Shown: positions 21,809 to 35,058 of the stretch, piece after piece
Position numbering within the stretch: position 1 is the first letter of the stretch
How the letters are laid out: every line of letters starts with the position of its first letter
Source of the DNA: Phoenix dactylifera
Lineage: Eukaryota; Streptophyta; Magnoliopsida; Arecales; Arecaceae
Reading direction: 5' to 3'
Length of the DNA stretch: 64,000 nt
Assembly (NCBI RefSeq): GCF_009389715.1
Contig: NC_052409.1
Coordinates: forward strand, 5,321,775-5,385,774
The notes under the pieces: model-generated
Databases searched by the model: none
What the model was told of the DNA's origin: nothing
The model's input: the letters and a program-made list of their open reading frames with translations, nothing else
Position numbers and translations under genes: made by a program

Positions 21809-22300
21809 CTTTCCACACACCAAAATTTGTCAAAAAAGCGACCAACCAAAAATACAAATATCACAACAACAAATAAGTCAAAGAAAATACATAAAAGGAG
21901 CTAACCTTATCATTAAAAAAAAAAACCTAGTTCTTTCAAAAATCCATATGACGTGCAGATAAAAGGCAGACGAACAAGAAAAACAAACTTCAAGAAAAAA
22001 AGGAATCAAATCCTGAGAAACAAATCCGTGAAACTCAAGAAAATCACATAAAAATCAGATAAAATCGAGGGAAGAGTGCCCAAGCGAGAAACTTGGAGCC
22101 CAGAGAGAGGGAATGAAGAGGAGTGAGCCAGAAAGGGACCAGATTTGCTTCATGACTGACAGAAAAACCAGGGTTTCTCGCAACGCCAGGAAGAATAAAG
22201 AAGACTTCTATTGCGATTTTATTTTAGATTTCTATTTTTACCTCTCTTCGCTCCGCCTGCGCCTCTTCCACGGCTTGTTTCTTTCTTTTTCGCCCTGAAA
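21809..22300 (-). other. 5' UTR of the Alba gene (extent inferred)
   Basis: Lies between the Alba ATG and the expected transcription start about 30 nt below the TATA box. It is pyrimidine-rich on the coding strand near its far end and T-rich near the ATG, so a 5' UTR intron is possible. I could not choose one donor/acceptor pair with confidence. Confidence 0.45.
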
Positions 22301-22323
22301 ACCCTCTTTCGCAACCGTCCGAG

Positions 22324-22330
22324 CTTTATA
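22324..22330 (-). promoter_or_regulatory. TATA box of the Alba gene
   Basis: TATAAAG on the minus strand, inside CTCTATAAAGCTCGG, about 515 nt upstream of the ATG. GAACCCTAG, close to a telo-box, lies about 40 nt further upstream. The position suits a start site near 22295. Confidence 0.5.
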
Positions 22331-22430
22331 GAGAGTCCCCGAGGGAGCGAACCGGTCTTCTTCTGGCTAGGGTTCGTTCGGATTTACCCAATCACCCTGC
22401 ATATTTGAGCAATTACCATCAAGGCACAAC

Positions 22431-24735
22431 TTCAAATCAGTAATCACCCACCTATGATGTGGATCAGCCGAACGGATGGATAGTGATGAGTGATGCGATC
22501 AGGGTCCATGGCGTGGGTCCGGCGAACCCGAAATCAACCCTAACAAACCACCCGGGCTTTCTGGATTGGACCGGCGCATGTATTAGACTTTGGTTCATGG
22601 TACCAAATTTTTTTCTAGGGCTATGTCAATGAAAAAAAATATAGGAGACATTAAACATCTTAATTCTTAAATGTTATGGAGTTATAACAAAATCCGGAAA
22701 TGGAACATTTGTTAAATGCCCATTAAGATTATGTAAAACAAGCAAAGAAATATGAGCATTCTTAGGATCATGTGATTGTTTTTTTAATCCATAATATTGT
22801 GATAATATGGTAAACATGTTGCGTGTTGTTTTTCACGAGGTTATTAACATTTCAACAAGATCTTAAATGTATGAAGAAATAATTGGCATAGATTAAGATT
22901 AATCGGCACAAAATGTGCCCATAATCTCCCCTCATGGTATCGACTCAACTTTCAGCTCTAATTGATACAATATAGTTTGCATAAATCAAGGCATGTTCTT
23001 AAATGATTATGATTTGTACATGAATTGATAGGATGTAAAATAAGAGCTACAAACTATTTTTTTTTGTAAATATTGCATTGCAATATGTTTAAAATTTCAC
23101 AATTAGTTCTTTATTTGTCAAAAAAAAAACACCATTATCTTGAAGTTCCCAAATGTTCTAGGATTGTGTCGTACTTGAATCCTCCAAGAACCATTTCTCC
23201 ATCCAAAACCTAACTTGGCAAACCCAACCAAAAGAATTTTATTTTATTTTCAAGAGAAAGAAAGAGAGGCATCCAAAACTGAATATTTGGCAATCATTCG
23301 AAACTAAATTCGATACTTGATATGCAAATGGATATGACTATTAGAATTACCCCGACCAGGAAGATTGCAAAGCTTGTTAAGATTAGGTTAACATGGTACA
23401 ACTTATTGGCTTCGATCCTTTCCAACGTTGGGGTTTGAGTGACCTCTTTCACTCATTCTAACCCTACTCAACCAACTTGTGTCCTAAGCTGCGGAGATTA
23501 AAGGATAACCCTATCAAGTAGATTACTAATTTGGTGAACTTAATTTAATTGAAATAGGTTTTGATATATCAGATTTTTTCGCGAGGATTTGAAAGCTTCT
23601 CTAAGGTTCCATTACCAGCACATTAATCTTTTAGTCTCACTTGGTGCACATTGATGACCCTTGCTTAACCAGTAAACTACCTGATTTCCCTCACATTAGA
23701 GATGATCACCTGAACAACTTGCACCAAAAGCCCTCCAAATATCATCAATGTCTCCAGAACCCACTGATCTAGTCGTTGTTTTGGATACACCTATGATGGC
23801 CATCTCGGTACAGAATACCAGCTGCCAAAACGGAGAAAGGGAAAAGGTTTCACATTTTTCACTTGTTTTGCAATGAACAAAAGTTTCTCCTCTGAAAATG
23901 CAACGAAAATGCCGATAATCTCAAAACTTCAAGCAACGGTAACAAGTAATTAAGCAGGCTCGCAACATTCACTCTCTAAAACAATATTCTGCATTACGAT
24001 ATTCTAAAACTATTTGCAAATACACGACTACTAACTACCATTGAAATGCAACCAACTATACGATACATGCATACAAAGCAAGAAATTTTGGAAAGGACCA
24101 GCGTGGAGCTCTAAAACAACGAAGAGAGCATATAAATATGGATTGCTGTACCGTCTTGTACCATCTGGCACGGAGCATGCCATACCATAATAGGTAGAAA
24201 CTAGTATAAAACTCAAGCTTAGATCGATACAAATCTCATACCATCCCAATTCCCACATTGCCCTATACCAAAGTGCGTGCCAAATTGTATCGAGATATAA
24301 CGAATAAAAAATCAAAAAAATGGTTGGAGAGATGTTTCGGTATGGATGCGTATAGTACCGAACTAGTAAAGTACCGGTACGGTATTGAATACGAAGATTG
24401 GAGAGCTTGCACAACGGAATCAAATTCAAAAATAAGAAGGGTTTACAATCCAGACCTAGGTGCAGGCAGGATCAAATCCTGGTTACTGGTGCCAACTCAC
24501 AATGATTGGCATGTGATTCGGGTATCTCTAATACAAACCTTCGATCAAGTCAGGAATCGCTCCAGTGTAATCGGACCCTACATGATCCAATGGTTTAAAC
24601 ACAAGACTGATGGTCCAAGAGTTGGCACTGGTTAGCATCACAAGAACCGGACCCGAATTAAAAAGCCACGCAAGTACAAGTTGGCTCGGGCGGAGCCCAA
24701 ACTGAGACAAACAGATTATTCAATCTCCTCTGCTA
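22431..24735. other. Intergenic, upstream of the Alba gene
   Basis: AT-rich, with no gene I can support. Around 24100-24440 are scattered tracts such as GTACCGGTACGGTAT and GTACCGTC-like words, resembling relics of a dispersed repeat, but no ends or duplications could be found. Confidence 0.4.
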
Positions 24736-24740
24736 TACCA

Positions 24741-25014
24741 TGAAAGAATACACAGATTCTGGAAAAATGTTTTGATGTTCAGTTACCCCGATGGTGCTCT
24801 ATTCATGTATATTTATAGGGACTTTGAGTTTGCATAACAAACAGATTTGCATAACAAACAGATTACAAAAACTAGATACAAGTATTGAGATCTTTGAACT
24901 AATCCATCGGAGAGTCTTTAGGAGATGAGCTGGAATATGTGATATGTTCAGAGTTCAAATATTCAGGTACCGAGGAATAAGGAAATGCCATCAGCATCTC
25001 CAGATACGTTAACA
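24741..25014 (-). repeat. 3' LTR of the minus-strand copia element
   Basis: 274 bp. On the minus strand it starts TGTTAACG and ends TCTTTCA. It follows the polypurine tract. Confidence 0.92.
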
Positions 25015-25026
25015 GCCCCCCTCAAG
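25015..25026 (-). promoter_or_regulatory. Polypurine tract of the minus-strand copia element
   Basis: CTTGAGGGGGGC on the minus strand, directly before the 3' LTR that starts TGTTAACG. Confidence 0.75.
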
Positions 25027-25048
25027 CTGAGCGGGGGTGGAAGCACCA

Positions 25049-26773
25049 TCAGCTTGCCTCGCAAATAAGAGAACCGATGAGTAGTAAGTCCCTTGGTGAA
25101 CAGATCTGCCAATTGATCATGAGTACTAACATATTCACAGTAATGTCGCCATTGACAACTTTTTCTCTGATAAAATGGAAATCCACCTCCACATGTTTTG
25201 TACGAGCGTGAAAGACAGGATTGGAAGCCAAGGAGATGGCACTCACATTGTCACACCATAGAACAGGAGTGGAAGACAAGGGGAGCTGAAGTTCGCGCAG
25301 GAGCATCCTTAACCAATACAACTCTGCTGTGGCAAGAGCAAGAGATCTATATTCAGCCTCGGTACTTGACCGGGAAACCACAGATTGTTTCTTAGCAGAC
25401 CATGAAACTAAGCAGGGACCAAAGAAAACACCATAGCCAGAGGTAGATCGGCGATCATCGGGATTACCAGCCCACATCAGAATCACAAAATGCTTGAAGA
25501 TGGAGAGAACCCTTTCGAAAACCAGATACCATAATTTATGGTTCCTTAAGGTACCGTTAGAACACGTTTAGCAGCAGACCAATGAGTCGTTGGAAGGGCG
25601 ATGCATGTGTTGACACAACTGGTTAACTGAGTAGGAAATGTCAGGTCGTGTGAGTGTGCAATACTGTAATGCCCCCACAATTTTTCGATACTCAGTAACA
25701 TCATCATCAACAAGCAAATCACCATCCAAAGTGGACATTTTAGAGCCAATAATACATGGAGAGGCAATGGGCTTAGCACCCACCATGCGAGCACGACTCA
25801 AAAGATCACTAATATATTTTGATTGGCGTAAGTGAATACCATCAGAGTCACGAAAAGCCTGAATGCCAAGAAAAAAATTTAACTGACCAAGATCCTTTAG
25901 CCGAAACTCCTTCTGAAGGCTGGCAATAATAGATGAAATAACCGAAGGGTGAGAGCCAGTAACTAGTATATCATCGACATATACTAGAACAAAGATATGA
26001 ACATCACGAAGATGATACAAAAAGAGAGAAGAGTCCACCGCTGAGCAGAAGAAGCCCAAACTCAAGAAGAGAATCCCGAAGTCTGGTAAACCAAGCACGA
26101 GGTGCTTGTTTAAGGCCATACAAAGCCTTGTGTAAGCGACACACATGATCTGGATATTGAGGATCCATAAAGCCCTTAGGCTGCTCCATATATACTTCCT
26201 CTGTTAAGACACCATTCAAAAAGGCATTAGAAACGTCCAGTTGATGAATACCCCAATCAAACTGAACAGCCAATGTCAAAAGAACCCGGACTGTGGAAGG
26301 TTTGATTACTGGACTAAAAGTCTCAGTGAAATCAACACCACTGCACTGATCAAATCCTTTTCGCCACAAGTCTTGCTTTGAAGCGGTCAATGGAGCCATC
26401 CTGCTTCTGTTTAATCCTGTAAACCCATTTATTACGAACAACATTATGATGAGAGGGCCTAGGACAAAGAGACCAGGTACCATTAGCAATCAACGCATCA
26501 AACTCCTCTCCCATCGCAGCACGCCACTCCGGTGATTGCACTGCCTTAGAAAAGCATGTCGGCTCAGGGGGTAAGGTGACAGTATGCAGGGCTTTGAGGG
26601 GATGACGAGTAGAATAATAAACATGGTAATCCGGAAAAAAGTTTAGGACGAAGACTGCCAGTTTGTGAACGTGTAATAGCACGGGGCACAAGTGAATTGA
26701 TATTAGCTGGAGAAGTGGTAGGGGTGAAGTTGGTTGTCTGTAGGAGATGACTCATGTGAAGCAGCTGAGTCAT
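25049..26773 (-). pseudogene. RT and RNase H of the minus-strand copia element
   Basis: RT begins around 26600 ([26 protein letters not shown]). It shifts near 26355 and continues with FTETFSPVIKPSTVRVLL and LDVSNAFLNGVLTEEVYM, then after another shift near 26050 reaches LVYVDDILVTGS. RNase H lies at 25486-25049 ([36 protein letters not shown]). At least four single-base frame changes occur; the domains are otherwise well kept. Confidence 0.85.
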
Positions 26774-27182
26774 TATTGGTAGGAGGAGGGGTCAAGGATT
26801 CGATAGGGCCTAGATTTGGTGGTGGGGATATAGTAGGAGAGGTAATAGAAATATGGGGAGGTTCAGTGGTAGGGCTAATAGGCAACGTAAGAGGTTATGA
26901 GTAAGAGAAATAGTAGGAGAAATAAAGGAGGAGAAGAATTCAAAGGATCATTACCTGGTAGTGTTGGAGGGCCAACAGGAAGCTCACCAGAGTCATGAGG
27001 CACGGGCGAGATGTAGTGGAGGCCGAGTGAGTGGAATTATCCAAAGCGGGAAACAATCCTTCATCAAACACAACATGACGGGATATGTAGACACGTTTTG
27101 TGACAGGATCAAAAACATCGATACCCTTGAATGACTGGAGCTATAACCGAGGAGAATGCATTGCTTGCTACGGAACGTGAGT

Positions 27183-28455
27183 TTATGAGAGGCAATAAGG
27201 ACGTAAAAGAGGGTAACATGCACACCCAAAGGTACGTAGAAAAGAGTAATCTGGTTGTTTTCCGAAAAGTTTAAAAAAAGGAGATAAATGATCCAAAACT
27301 GGAGTGGGTAAGCGATTGATTAAAAACGTGGAGGTTAAAAATGCATCAACCCAAAATTCCATGGGAAGACCAGATTGGGCAAGGAGAGATAAACCCATGT
27401 CCATTATGTGTCTGTGTTTTCGTTCTGCTAATCCGTTTTGTTGAGCTGTGTAAGGACAACTTAAACGTTGGAGGATACCATTGTCAGCCAAGAACTGTTT
27501 AAAACGAGCTGAGATATATTCACCACCATTGTCCGATTGTAGTTGTTTAATTTTCATGGAAAATTGATTTTCAACTAATAATTTAAATCGGATAAAGCAT
27601 GAATATACGTCAGCTTTGGATTGCAATGGATAAACCCAAGTGAATCGCGAAAAATCATCAATAAATAAAACATAAGCAATACAACCACCATTGGAACGGG
27701 TGGAACAAGACCATACGTCCGAATGAATAAGAGCAAGAGGGACAGTTGACAGACGACTAGATTCATGAAAAGGATGCTGTTTGTGTTTACCTAACTGACA
27801 GGGAACACAAACACCTATGTCTTTTAAGGATCCACTAACAGGTAAGGTGAAATCCTTAATTATTCTGGAAACAATAGGAGGGGACGGATGTCCTAATCTA
27901 GAATGCCAAATTGAAACAGGGACTTTGATACCAAGAAAAGCAGTAAACGGACATGTGTGAGTGAAGAAATCCTTCCGCAGCTGAATTGGATAAAGGCCAC
28001 CTTCACTCTTTCCCTGGAGTAGCATCTTGCCCGTCTGCACATCATGAACAAAATAATGAGTACCAGTAAGTATGAAGTAACAATTGTTATCAATGCAAAA
28101 CTGGTTAATTGACAAGAGATTGGCAAAGGCCTGAGGACAGTGAAAGACACGAGGCATGGAAAGATTTGAAGGAGTGTTGATAAGGACAGAACCAGTGTGA
28201 GCAATTTGTAAGCCAGTGCCATTGCCGACAGCAATATTGTCACCTCCTGTGTACGGCTGCTTCAGGGAGAGGTGTTCCAAATTTGCAGTAATATGCTGAT
28301 TTGCCACCGCTGTCCGCATACCAAATTCCACCACTAGAAGTATCATTGAGTTTTGCTAGAAAAGCATCATTCAGTTGAGCACCATAGCAGCTAGAGTTTG
28401 TGGCGATGCCTGCCTTGATAGGAGAAGTCAAACCTGTGAAAACAATCCAGGGCAC
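27183..28455 (-). pseudogene. Protease and integrase of the minus-strand copia element
   Basis: The protease motif WYADSG is near 28330, with a frame change right after it. The next frame, 28346-27183, has the GAG-pre-integrase block (WHSRLGHPSPP, CVPCQLGKHKQHPF) and the integrase core with its three acidic residues (HSDVW, SDNGGEY, NGLAERKHRH). It runs to FGCACYP, where another one-base shift moves to 27229-26993. All catalytic residues are visible. Confidence 0.85.
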
Positions 28456-29327
28456 GATGACTCAATTTCCCACAAATTTGACAAGCTCTTGGATTAATGG
28501 TGTCGCTGCATGGTGGTGAGGATTGGGGCGTGGGCAGCAAAGGAGCACCCGAGTGGGATGAAGAGGCACCAGATTTGTAAGGGGGCTTAAACCTGCCATT
28601 GCCACGGGTGGAAGGTTGAGAAAGGTGGCGAGCAGCAAAGGCAAATGAATGCTCAGGAGAAAGCAGATTTCTGATGAGAGTCAAGATAGAGCTTCAAACG
28701 CAAGCAATTCTTGCTTGAAAGCATCAAAGGACATAGGTTTGTCCCTAGTAGCAATGCTGATAGAATTATGAAAAGGAATATATGCTGCACTTAAACCACC
28801 CAAAAGAATGGACACCAGTTCTTCTTCATCAAACGGCTTACCAGCAGAGGAGAGCTGGTCAGCAAGACACTTGGCATAGGCCAAGAATTCAGAGCAAGTA
28901 CGGTTGTCTAGTCGCAAGCTTCGCAGTTGACGCTGCAAGTTGTTAATGCGAGTGCAAGATTGAGAAGCAAAGCGATGAGACAGAGAGGTCCAGACCTGTT
29001 GAGCAGTGGTGAAACCGTAGACAGTAGACAAAGTTTAGGAGAGAGGGTGGCTCGAATCAGAGACCAAAACAAACTGATCCTTGCGATGCCACAAGACATA
29101 GGCCGGGTTAATATCACTAGTAGTCTGCCCGGCAGAAGGAGGAAGAAATTGAGGAGGGCTCGGTTCAGAACCATCAACGAGCCCATCAGTGAATTGTAGT
29201 TGAGAACAGGAATAAATTGTGAAGACCATGCAATAGGTTGCCTCACCATCCAATTGACGGAAATCATACCGCCAACATTCGGAGGAACGAACACATCAGC
29301 GGAAGCATTGTCAGTAGAGATGGCCAT
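28391..29327 (-). pseudogene. Gag of the minus-strand copia element, frameshifted
   Basis: Starts MAISTDNASADVFVPPN at 29327. The frame shifts near 29255, is open to about 29040, and shifts again into a UBN2-type capsid region at 29031-28681 (VWTSLSHRFASQS, NLQRQLRSLRLDN). The zinc knuckle CQICGKLSHRALDC follows within 28684-28391. Each break needs only one base, and no substitution-type stop is needed to explain them. Confidence 0.82.
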
Positions 29328-29370
29328 TGGTGAAACACAAGTAGGATCTAAAAGCGTTAGGCTTATATAT

Positions 29371-29382
29371 GCTCTGATACCA
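29371..29382 (-). promoter_or_regulatory. Primer binding site of the minus-strand copia element
   Basis: TGGTATCAGAGC on the minus strand, immediately after the 5' LTR; initiator-Met tRNA type. Confidence 0.9.
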
Positions 29383-29649
29383 TGAAAGAATACACAGATT
29401 CTGGAAAAATGTTTTGATGTTCAGTACCCCGATGGTGCTCTATTCATGTAATTTATAGGACTTTGAGTTTGCATAACAAACAATTTGCATAACAAACAGA
29501 TTACAAAAACTAATACAAGTATTGAGATCTTTGAACTAATCCATCGGAGAGTCTTTAGGAGATGAGCTGGAATATGTGATATGTTCAGAGTTCAAATATT
29601 CAGGTACCGAGAATAAGGAAATGCATCAGCATCTCCAGATACGTTAACA
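29383..29649 (-). repeat. 5' LTR of the minus-strand copia element
   Basis: 267 bp, identical to the other LTR apart from seven missing single bases. Adjacent to the PBS. Confidence 0.92.
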
Positions 29650-29654
29650 TACCA

Positions 29655-30829
29655 AACACTCTTCATTTTTTTTTTAAAAAAAAAGAAAGAAATGAAAAGA
29701 AACCCTTTGCTTAAGATCAGGTGCAGTGAATATCTTTTAAAAAAAATCTTAAGATAAGCGCCACAAAACAAAAGAGAGAGAGATTGAAATACTTTGATGC
29801 ATGGTTATAATTATTATATAAAAAACAACAGACTGGCAAAGATGAAAAGAAAGCTACGCTGTGAAACCTCTGCGATATGCTCCACCTTTTCTAATATATA
29901 CCTAGGTCTCTTGATTCCATCTAGTTATCTAATAAATCTGATGTCCTGGAGGAAAAAAAAAATTACAGCTGTCAAAAGTAAGAGTGTAATTATTTAATAA
30001 TTATCATATCTCAAAATGTTATTATTGATTGATGTGATTGAAACCACAGACCAAATACTCTTCACCTTAATTGAAATGTTCTGTATAATAGGTCACAATA
30101 TAACATGTGTTAACCTTTATCGGTATTTAGCGGCATGGTCAAGAAGAGTTTTAAAAAAACAAGAATGGATGACTCTCATTTCAACCATTTGGTTGGAGAG
30201 AATCTAATGTCCAATGTGATCTTATAAGAAAATAAAAATGCCTTAATGTCCCAAAATCTAATCTCTAGTATTTAAATCTCATTCCAATTTCGATTCTAAT
30301 CATGAACCAAATATATTGAAGAATATGACTATTCTGATTCTTATTCCAAATCCATTCTGATTCTGACTGTGGACCAAATATATTCTTGCGTGTCAACTAC
30401 CAGTCTGATGCACAATTAAACTATATGGGTTACTAGAGAATCAAAAGAGGCCCTTGAGTGAGACGAGGCCCTGATATACTTGTAATAGACGAGCACAGGA
30501 GGCTAATGCGCAAGGATTACTAGAATTATAGAAATTTCAATGCCACTATGTCATGATTATAGTTTATCTGTTTACAAACTTATTGAGTACAACAAATCAT
30601 CCAGTATTTGCAATATCTACATCAAGCGTGCAAAATAAATTGCATGGGGAAAAAATATATATATGAAACAAAGAAAATGAAAAAAGAAAAACTATTACAT
30701 GAAATGGCCGAACTCTGCAACTATAGTATGGTGTAGATCCGAGCCAAAATGGAAACTCAGCAAATGAATGCTATAATATGTAGCTGAGAAAACTCGGCAA
30801 GGGCTGAAAGCAGCCTGGGATGAAAAAAA
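29655..30829. other. Intergenic, downstream of the aspartyl protease gene
   Basis: AT-rich. Around 30140-30400 the phrases GACCAAATATAT, TTGGTTGGAGAG and GATTCTGATTC-like words recall eroded MITEs, but I could not find paired ends. The part next to 30829 should include the protease 3' UTR. Confidence 0.35.
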
Positions 30830-33800
30830 TCACTGAATGGCCAAAGAGAGCACGATCAATATCAAGAAGAGACTCTTCATGGAGTTCGGATGTAAGATGG
30901 AATGCGCCGAGGGCGTCAACACTGTGCCCTGAGTAGTGTCCCCCCTGCTTTGTGGCTTCCGGGTTGTACCTGCCTGGTCCAAAAGCAGGTGCAGGAGCTA
31001 TTGCGGATCCGTTTCGGTTAACAGGGAGAGTGCTGGAATCCTCAGCAGCATAACCTGAATAATATAAAAGCAGGTGTTATCATGTTTGCTACATATGGAT
31101 GCATTATATAACTTATAGGTGAGTGTATACTTACAATCAGACTTCTTCCAACCTAAGACCAGTCTCTCACGATCAAAGACGATGCGGAGGCCGGTCATAA
31201 AATTTTCTGCATAATAAAATGAAGCATATGACCTCAGGTAAGATTCAGTCTACAAGTGCCAATTGGTGCAAAATACGAAATAGAAAGAAACCACGCCACA
31301 AGTCAAGTTTTTTCTCATATTGTGGTCAATTATTGAGCAAAAATCTGAGTCGAGAAAGCTCCAAAAAAGAGCAAATCCTTATGATCAACCACCAACTTAG
31401 TGTCATCCCTCTAACTACGTTTTGCGAATCTTGGCTGGGCCCATCATGAAACTCAAAACTCAAAAGACCAATTATTAGGAGGCATTCCTATTGGCCATAG
31501 AATAAGCTCATTGAAGTAGAAACAAGCCTCCAAAATTCCTCTACTGTGGAAACAGTCTAAAGAGGGGGAAAAGTAACAGGTTTGATGTAAGAATTGCAAA
31601 GTAACTGCATCTCTATAAGTAGAATGGAGCCTGTGACATCCTGTCGCGATGTATTAGTAAAAATGGAGCATGTAAGAACTTACGCCCAATAATATTCAGT
31701 TTGCTACTCCTGGCAATAGCTAGACAATAAATACTGCTTCGCTGCACATCACAAAATAAAACAAAAATTAGTAATAGTTTCCCAAGCTTCTAGAGCTATG
31801 ACATCGCTATCCTTTACCTCATTGGATATGACAACTATTGGATCATTTATAGGAAACTGGCTTCCACCTTTCGTTGTTAGATTTATTTCAGGTAGCCTGA
31901 GTAAAGTTTGATTGGGACTGCAGCAAGCATCAATAAACACATGAGACAAAGTATAAAGATTATTATTAAAATAGAATGTGCATGTAGTAAATGATAATGA
32001 CCTCAAATCATAGCAATACTCAAACGGGATATCAGGATCAGATTTGTGCCTGTTCTCTTGTACCTGTGTGTGAAACTACAGAAGAAAAACAACTTTAAGA
32101 ATTTATACATATATACTTTTTTAAGGATCTGAAGCTGTTCGGCTTCATCATCTAGCACATTACTTACGCTTCAGAGAGGTCAGTATACAATGGATCGGCC
32201 AAAGTTGTGAAGGAGGTGCCAGAGTCAACAATAGCACTAGACTTCACGTCAATCGAACTATTCCCTTACTACCATTCCAGTTAAGCTGATATTGTATGTC
32301 GGGCTGGATAACAATGTTACAAAGTAAAAGAAAATGAACATGTTTATTAAAGAAAGTGAAAGAAAAATATGAAAAGCAATTCCTTTCCAACTACAGTGCA
32401 AATATGACCAGCAGTACACAAAACAAAAAACACTTACTGGCTGTGATTAACATCGAATGGAGTTCTTCCTGGTCTGAGCTACCTTTATCTCCAAAATAGA
32501 TTCTCCCCCATACCATCAACTTCTGAAGCACATGGAGAAGGAATTCGAAGTGTATCCTTTACTTGCCAAAACACTAGGAAACAGATACCTTGTCCATACC
32601 AAGCCCAAACAGACCGTTAGGAGCTGCACCATCCAGAAATGCACCAGTCTGAACCTGTCCACAGCTGCATAATTGATTGGCAAGAGGATCCCATGAGATG
32701 AATAAGATTACCGAATCAATTAATTGTACTAAACCGTTGAAATAGTACGTAGGTTGTAAGAAGAAAACATACCCAAACACAATCGGTGCTTTAACGACTT
32801 TTGGAATAGTCTCCTCTGTTTTAAAGTAGTAAAATGTCCTCAACTAAGACCCCAGCAGATGAAAGTGTTATCAGAAACATACTCAACTGCATAAGGGCAA
32901 CTGCTAGTTGCTGCAGAGCATGACCTTTTCACTTCACAGAAACTGCTATTGCAAGGAACCTTTTGGCTTGTTGATGACTCAGAGGGACTGTAGATGTCGA
33001 ACTTGATGTTCTGTTGCAATGTAAGTCATTAGATGAGATCGCAGATGCCCAGATTTACAGATAAAAATTGTCCCACAATAGAATAAAATGCACAAGTAGC
33101 AAATAGGAGGCAAAAGACAAATTTCCGCACTGAAAGGGTAGCAAGGAGTGCAAAACATGCATGCAGACAGATAACATAAAAGACATGGTGCACAAAACGA
33201 TTTTTTTTAAAAAAAAGAAAGAGAAGAAAAGAAAGGTTTTGCTTAAAAATAGAAACATGAGCAATAATTATTAGAACAATAGGTATTCTTTAAAGATACC
33301 AAACCACCCCCCACCATTACATCAGAAATGGCACAAGGAAGACATGTTGGACTGCTAGTTACACATCTAAGTGAGATACTTAGAAATTGATGCCCCAAAG
33401 TATAATTCCAAATATTAGCAAAACATTGAAGTTACAAGTTTAGTCTCATTCCAAGAGATCATAAACTTTAAGCCTTCACTGCTAGATATGAAGATCACAC
33501 ATTCTCCTAATGGCAACTGTACATCCAAGTTTTTATGACAACATTGGATTGAAGTTAATACTAAGGAGAAGGTGGAGGTTGGTCAGTTCCTGCTTTCAGG
33601 GTCTCATTTGTTGGGGTTTTCAGGTCTAATCCATTCTTCTTGTTTATATATATATCAAAAAAAAAAAAAAAAAGTTCCCAACAGAGCAACTAAGTTGCAG
33701 AACAAACATTCGCTTTAGAATTGTTTATTTAAGCACAGTAAGGAGGACAATATTACCATCTAAACTTAGTATAGGGATAGGACAATGAATTTGCTAATTG

Positions 33801-35058
33801 TCATAGTTTGAGAAGGTCAAACCACTAACAAATTACCAACTTATGGGCTTTGCTTCTAGGAACATCTTCAGCAGGAAAAAAAAAAGTGATCCTATTCCAT
33901 AGGAAAACCAAGTTACTTAATCTAAATCGGACAACATATTGCATATTAGCATGAAGCAGAAACAAATTCAAGTGCAATTTCGTTTCACAAAAAAAAAAAG
34001 TAGCAATCAACTTGATGCTAATCTCATTATAATCCTTCCAGATATTCACTATTCCCTCCTTTTTTTTGGCAAGTTCACTATTATCATTTATCTACTAAAA
34101 TTTATCTCTTTTTTTGTTCTTCCTTTGTTATCATCTCCAGTGCAATTATTAACGCATTACAATTTGATGAATCAAAACATGGACTAACCATGGTACTAAA
34201 CTTCATCTAGCTTAAAATATATTCATTGGCACAAGTTATCCAAAAACAGTAAATCACAACATTTGAACCCGGCCGGAAGCATGAGAACCAATGAACAAAC
34301 GTACGATCTTATTTATCCAGATCTCCAAAACCCAATCACTCATGCACCCAACCAACGAATAAATTCAACAATCAAAACGAGAAATTTGCACCTGAGTCCA
34401 CAAATGCAAATATTAATGAGAATTCGTAACTACTTCAAATCAGATCTAAAATTGGAACTTGAAAAGGATAAGATCTAGAATCGTACTCCATATTCAGGTG
34501 AAGAGGTGGGAGCGCAGGCAACACAATCACAGGGCACCCAAAATATATCGCTCCCCGTGTCCAGCGCCACCAGAAACGTCACGTTCGGCGTCCCCAACGC
34601 CACAATCGCGTAATGCAAGCTAGTCCCCAGCAAAATCCCATCAGATTAATCGCCCAAAAAGAATTCAAAATCCCCAAGTTCAAAACCCTAAATCCTACAA
34701 AATCATAGGAAGAGAGGGAGGGAGGAAGGGGGCGTACTTTCCCAGCGAGTTGACAAGGACGGTGGCGTTGCCATCGGCGAAGAAGAGCTCCTCGTCGGGT
34801 CGCTGCCACCGGCGAGGATGCGGCCGCGGAGGGCGCGGTCATGGCGGACGAGGGCGGCGTAGTACTCAACCGAGCCCTTCTCGGGCCACCAGGCACCCGG
34901 TGCCCGCCATGTGCCTCCACCCACCGCCGCACGCCGGTCTGAGAAGCGGTGGTGGAAGTCGAGCCCGAGGTGGCGCCGGCTGCGGGGCCGGCTATTTCCA
35001 GGAAGACGCCGGCGGCGGCGAAAAGAAGAATAAGAAGAAGAGAAGGAGAGGAAGCCAT
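30830..35058 (-). CDS. Aspartyl protease, A1 family (aspartic proteinase-like protein 1 type), ten exons
   Basis: Exons on the minus strand: 35058-34738, 34619-34487, 33010-32773, 32664-32438, 32303-32168, 32075-32002, 31917-31818, 31741-31684, 31206-31135, 31054-30830. It begins with a hydrophobic signal peptide (MASSPSLLLILLFAAAGVFL) and a pro-region (EKGSVEYYAALVRHDR). The first catalytic motif, LDTGSDIFWVPCDC, is in exon 2; the second, IVDSGTSFTTLADPLY, is in exon 5. Exons 7-10 give the C-lobe (LNIIG, FDRERLVLGWKKSDC). The tail ends in a hydrophobic stretch (MKSLFLILIVLSLAIQ) that could be a GPI or membrane signal, so secretion or surface attachment is likely. Splice sites are GT-AG. Exons 1, 3, 4, 5, 6 and 10 contain single-base frame breaks, at least ten in all, several in homopolymers; I favour sequence errors over pseudogenisation because catalytic and splice motifs are intact. 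Confidence 0.85.

Larger units (their letters stand above)
24741..29649 (-). mobile_element. Short Ty1/copia element with 0.27-kb LTRs (Ale/Retrofit-like)
   Basis: Complete 4.9-kb element on the minus strand. LTRs: 29383-29649 (5', 267 bp) and 24741-25014 (3', 274 bp), bounded by the target duplication TACCA (24736-24740 and 29650-29654). PBS and polypurine tract are present. Gag and pol domains are all recognisable but split by many single-base frameshifts. The two LTRs show no substitution at all, only seven single-base gaps, all in the 29383-29649 copy. Clade inferred from small LTRs and RT wording (QLDVSNAFLNG, LHKALYGLKQAPRAWF). Confidence 0.93.

Noticed and set aside
24100..24440. Possible element marked by GTACCGGTAC-type words
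   Set aside because: Neither terminal repeats nor a target duplication could be identified.
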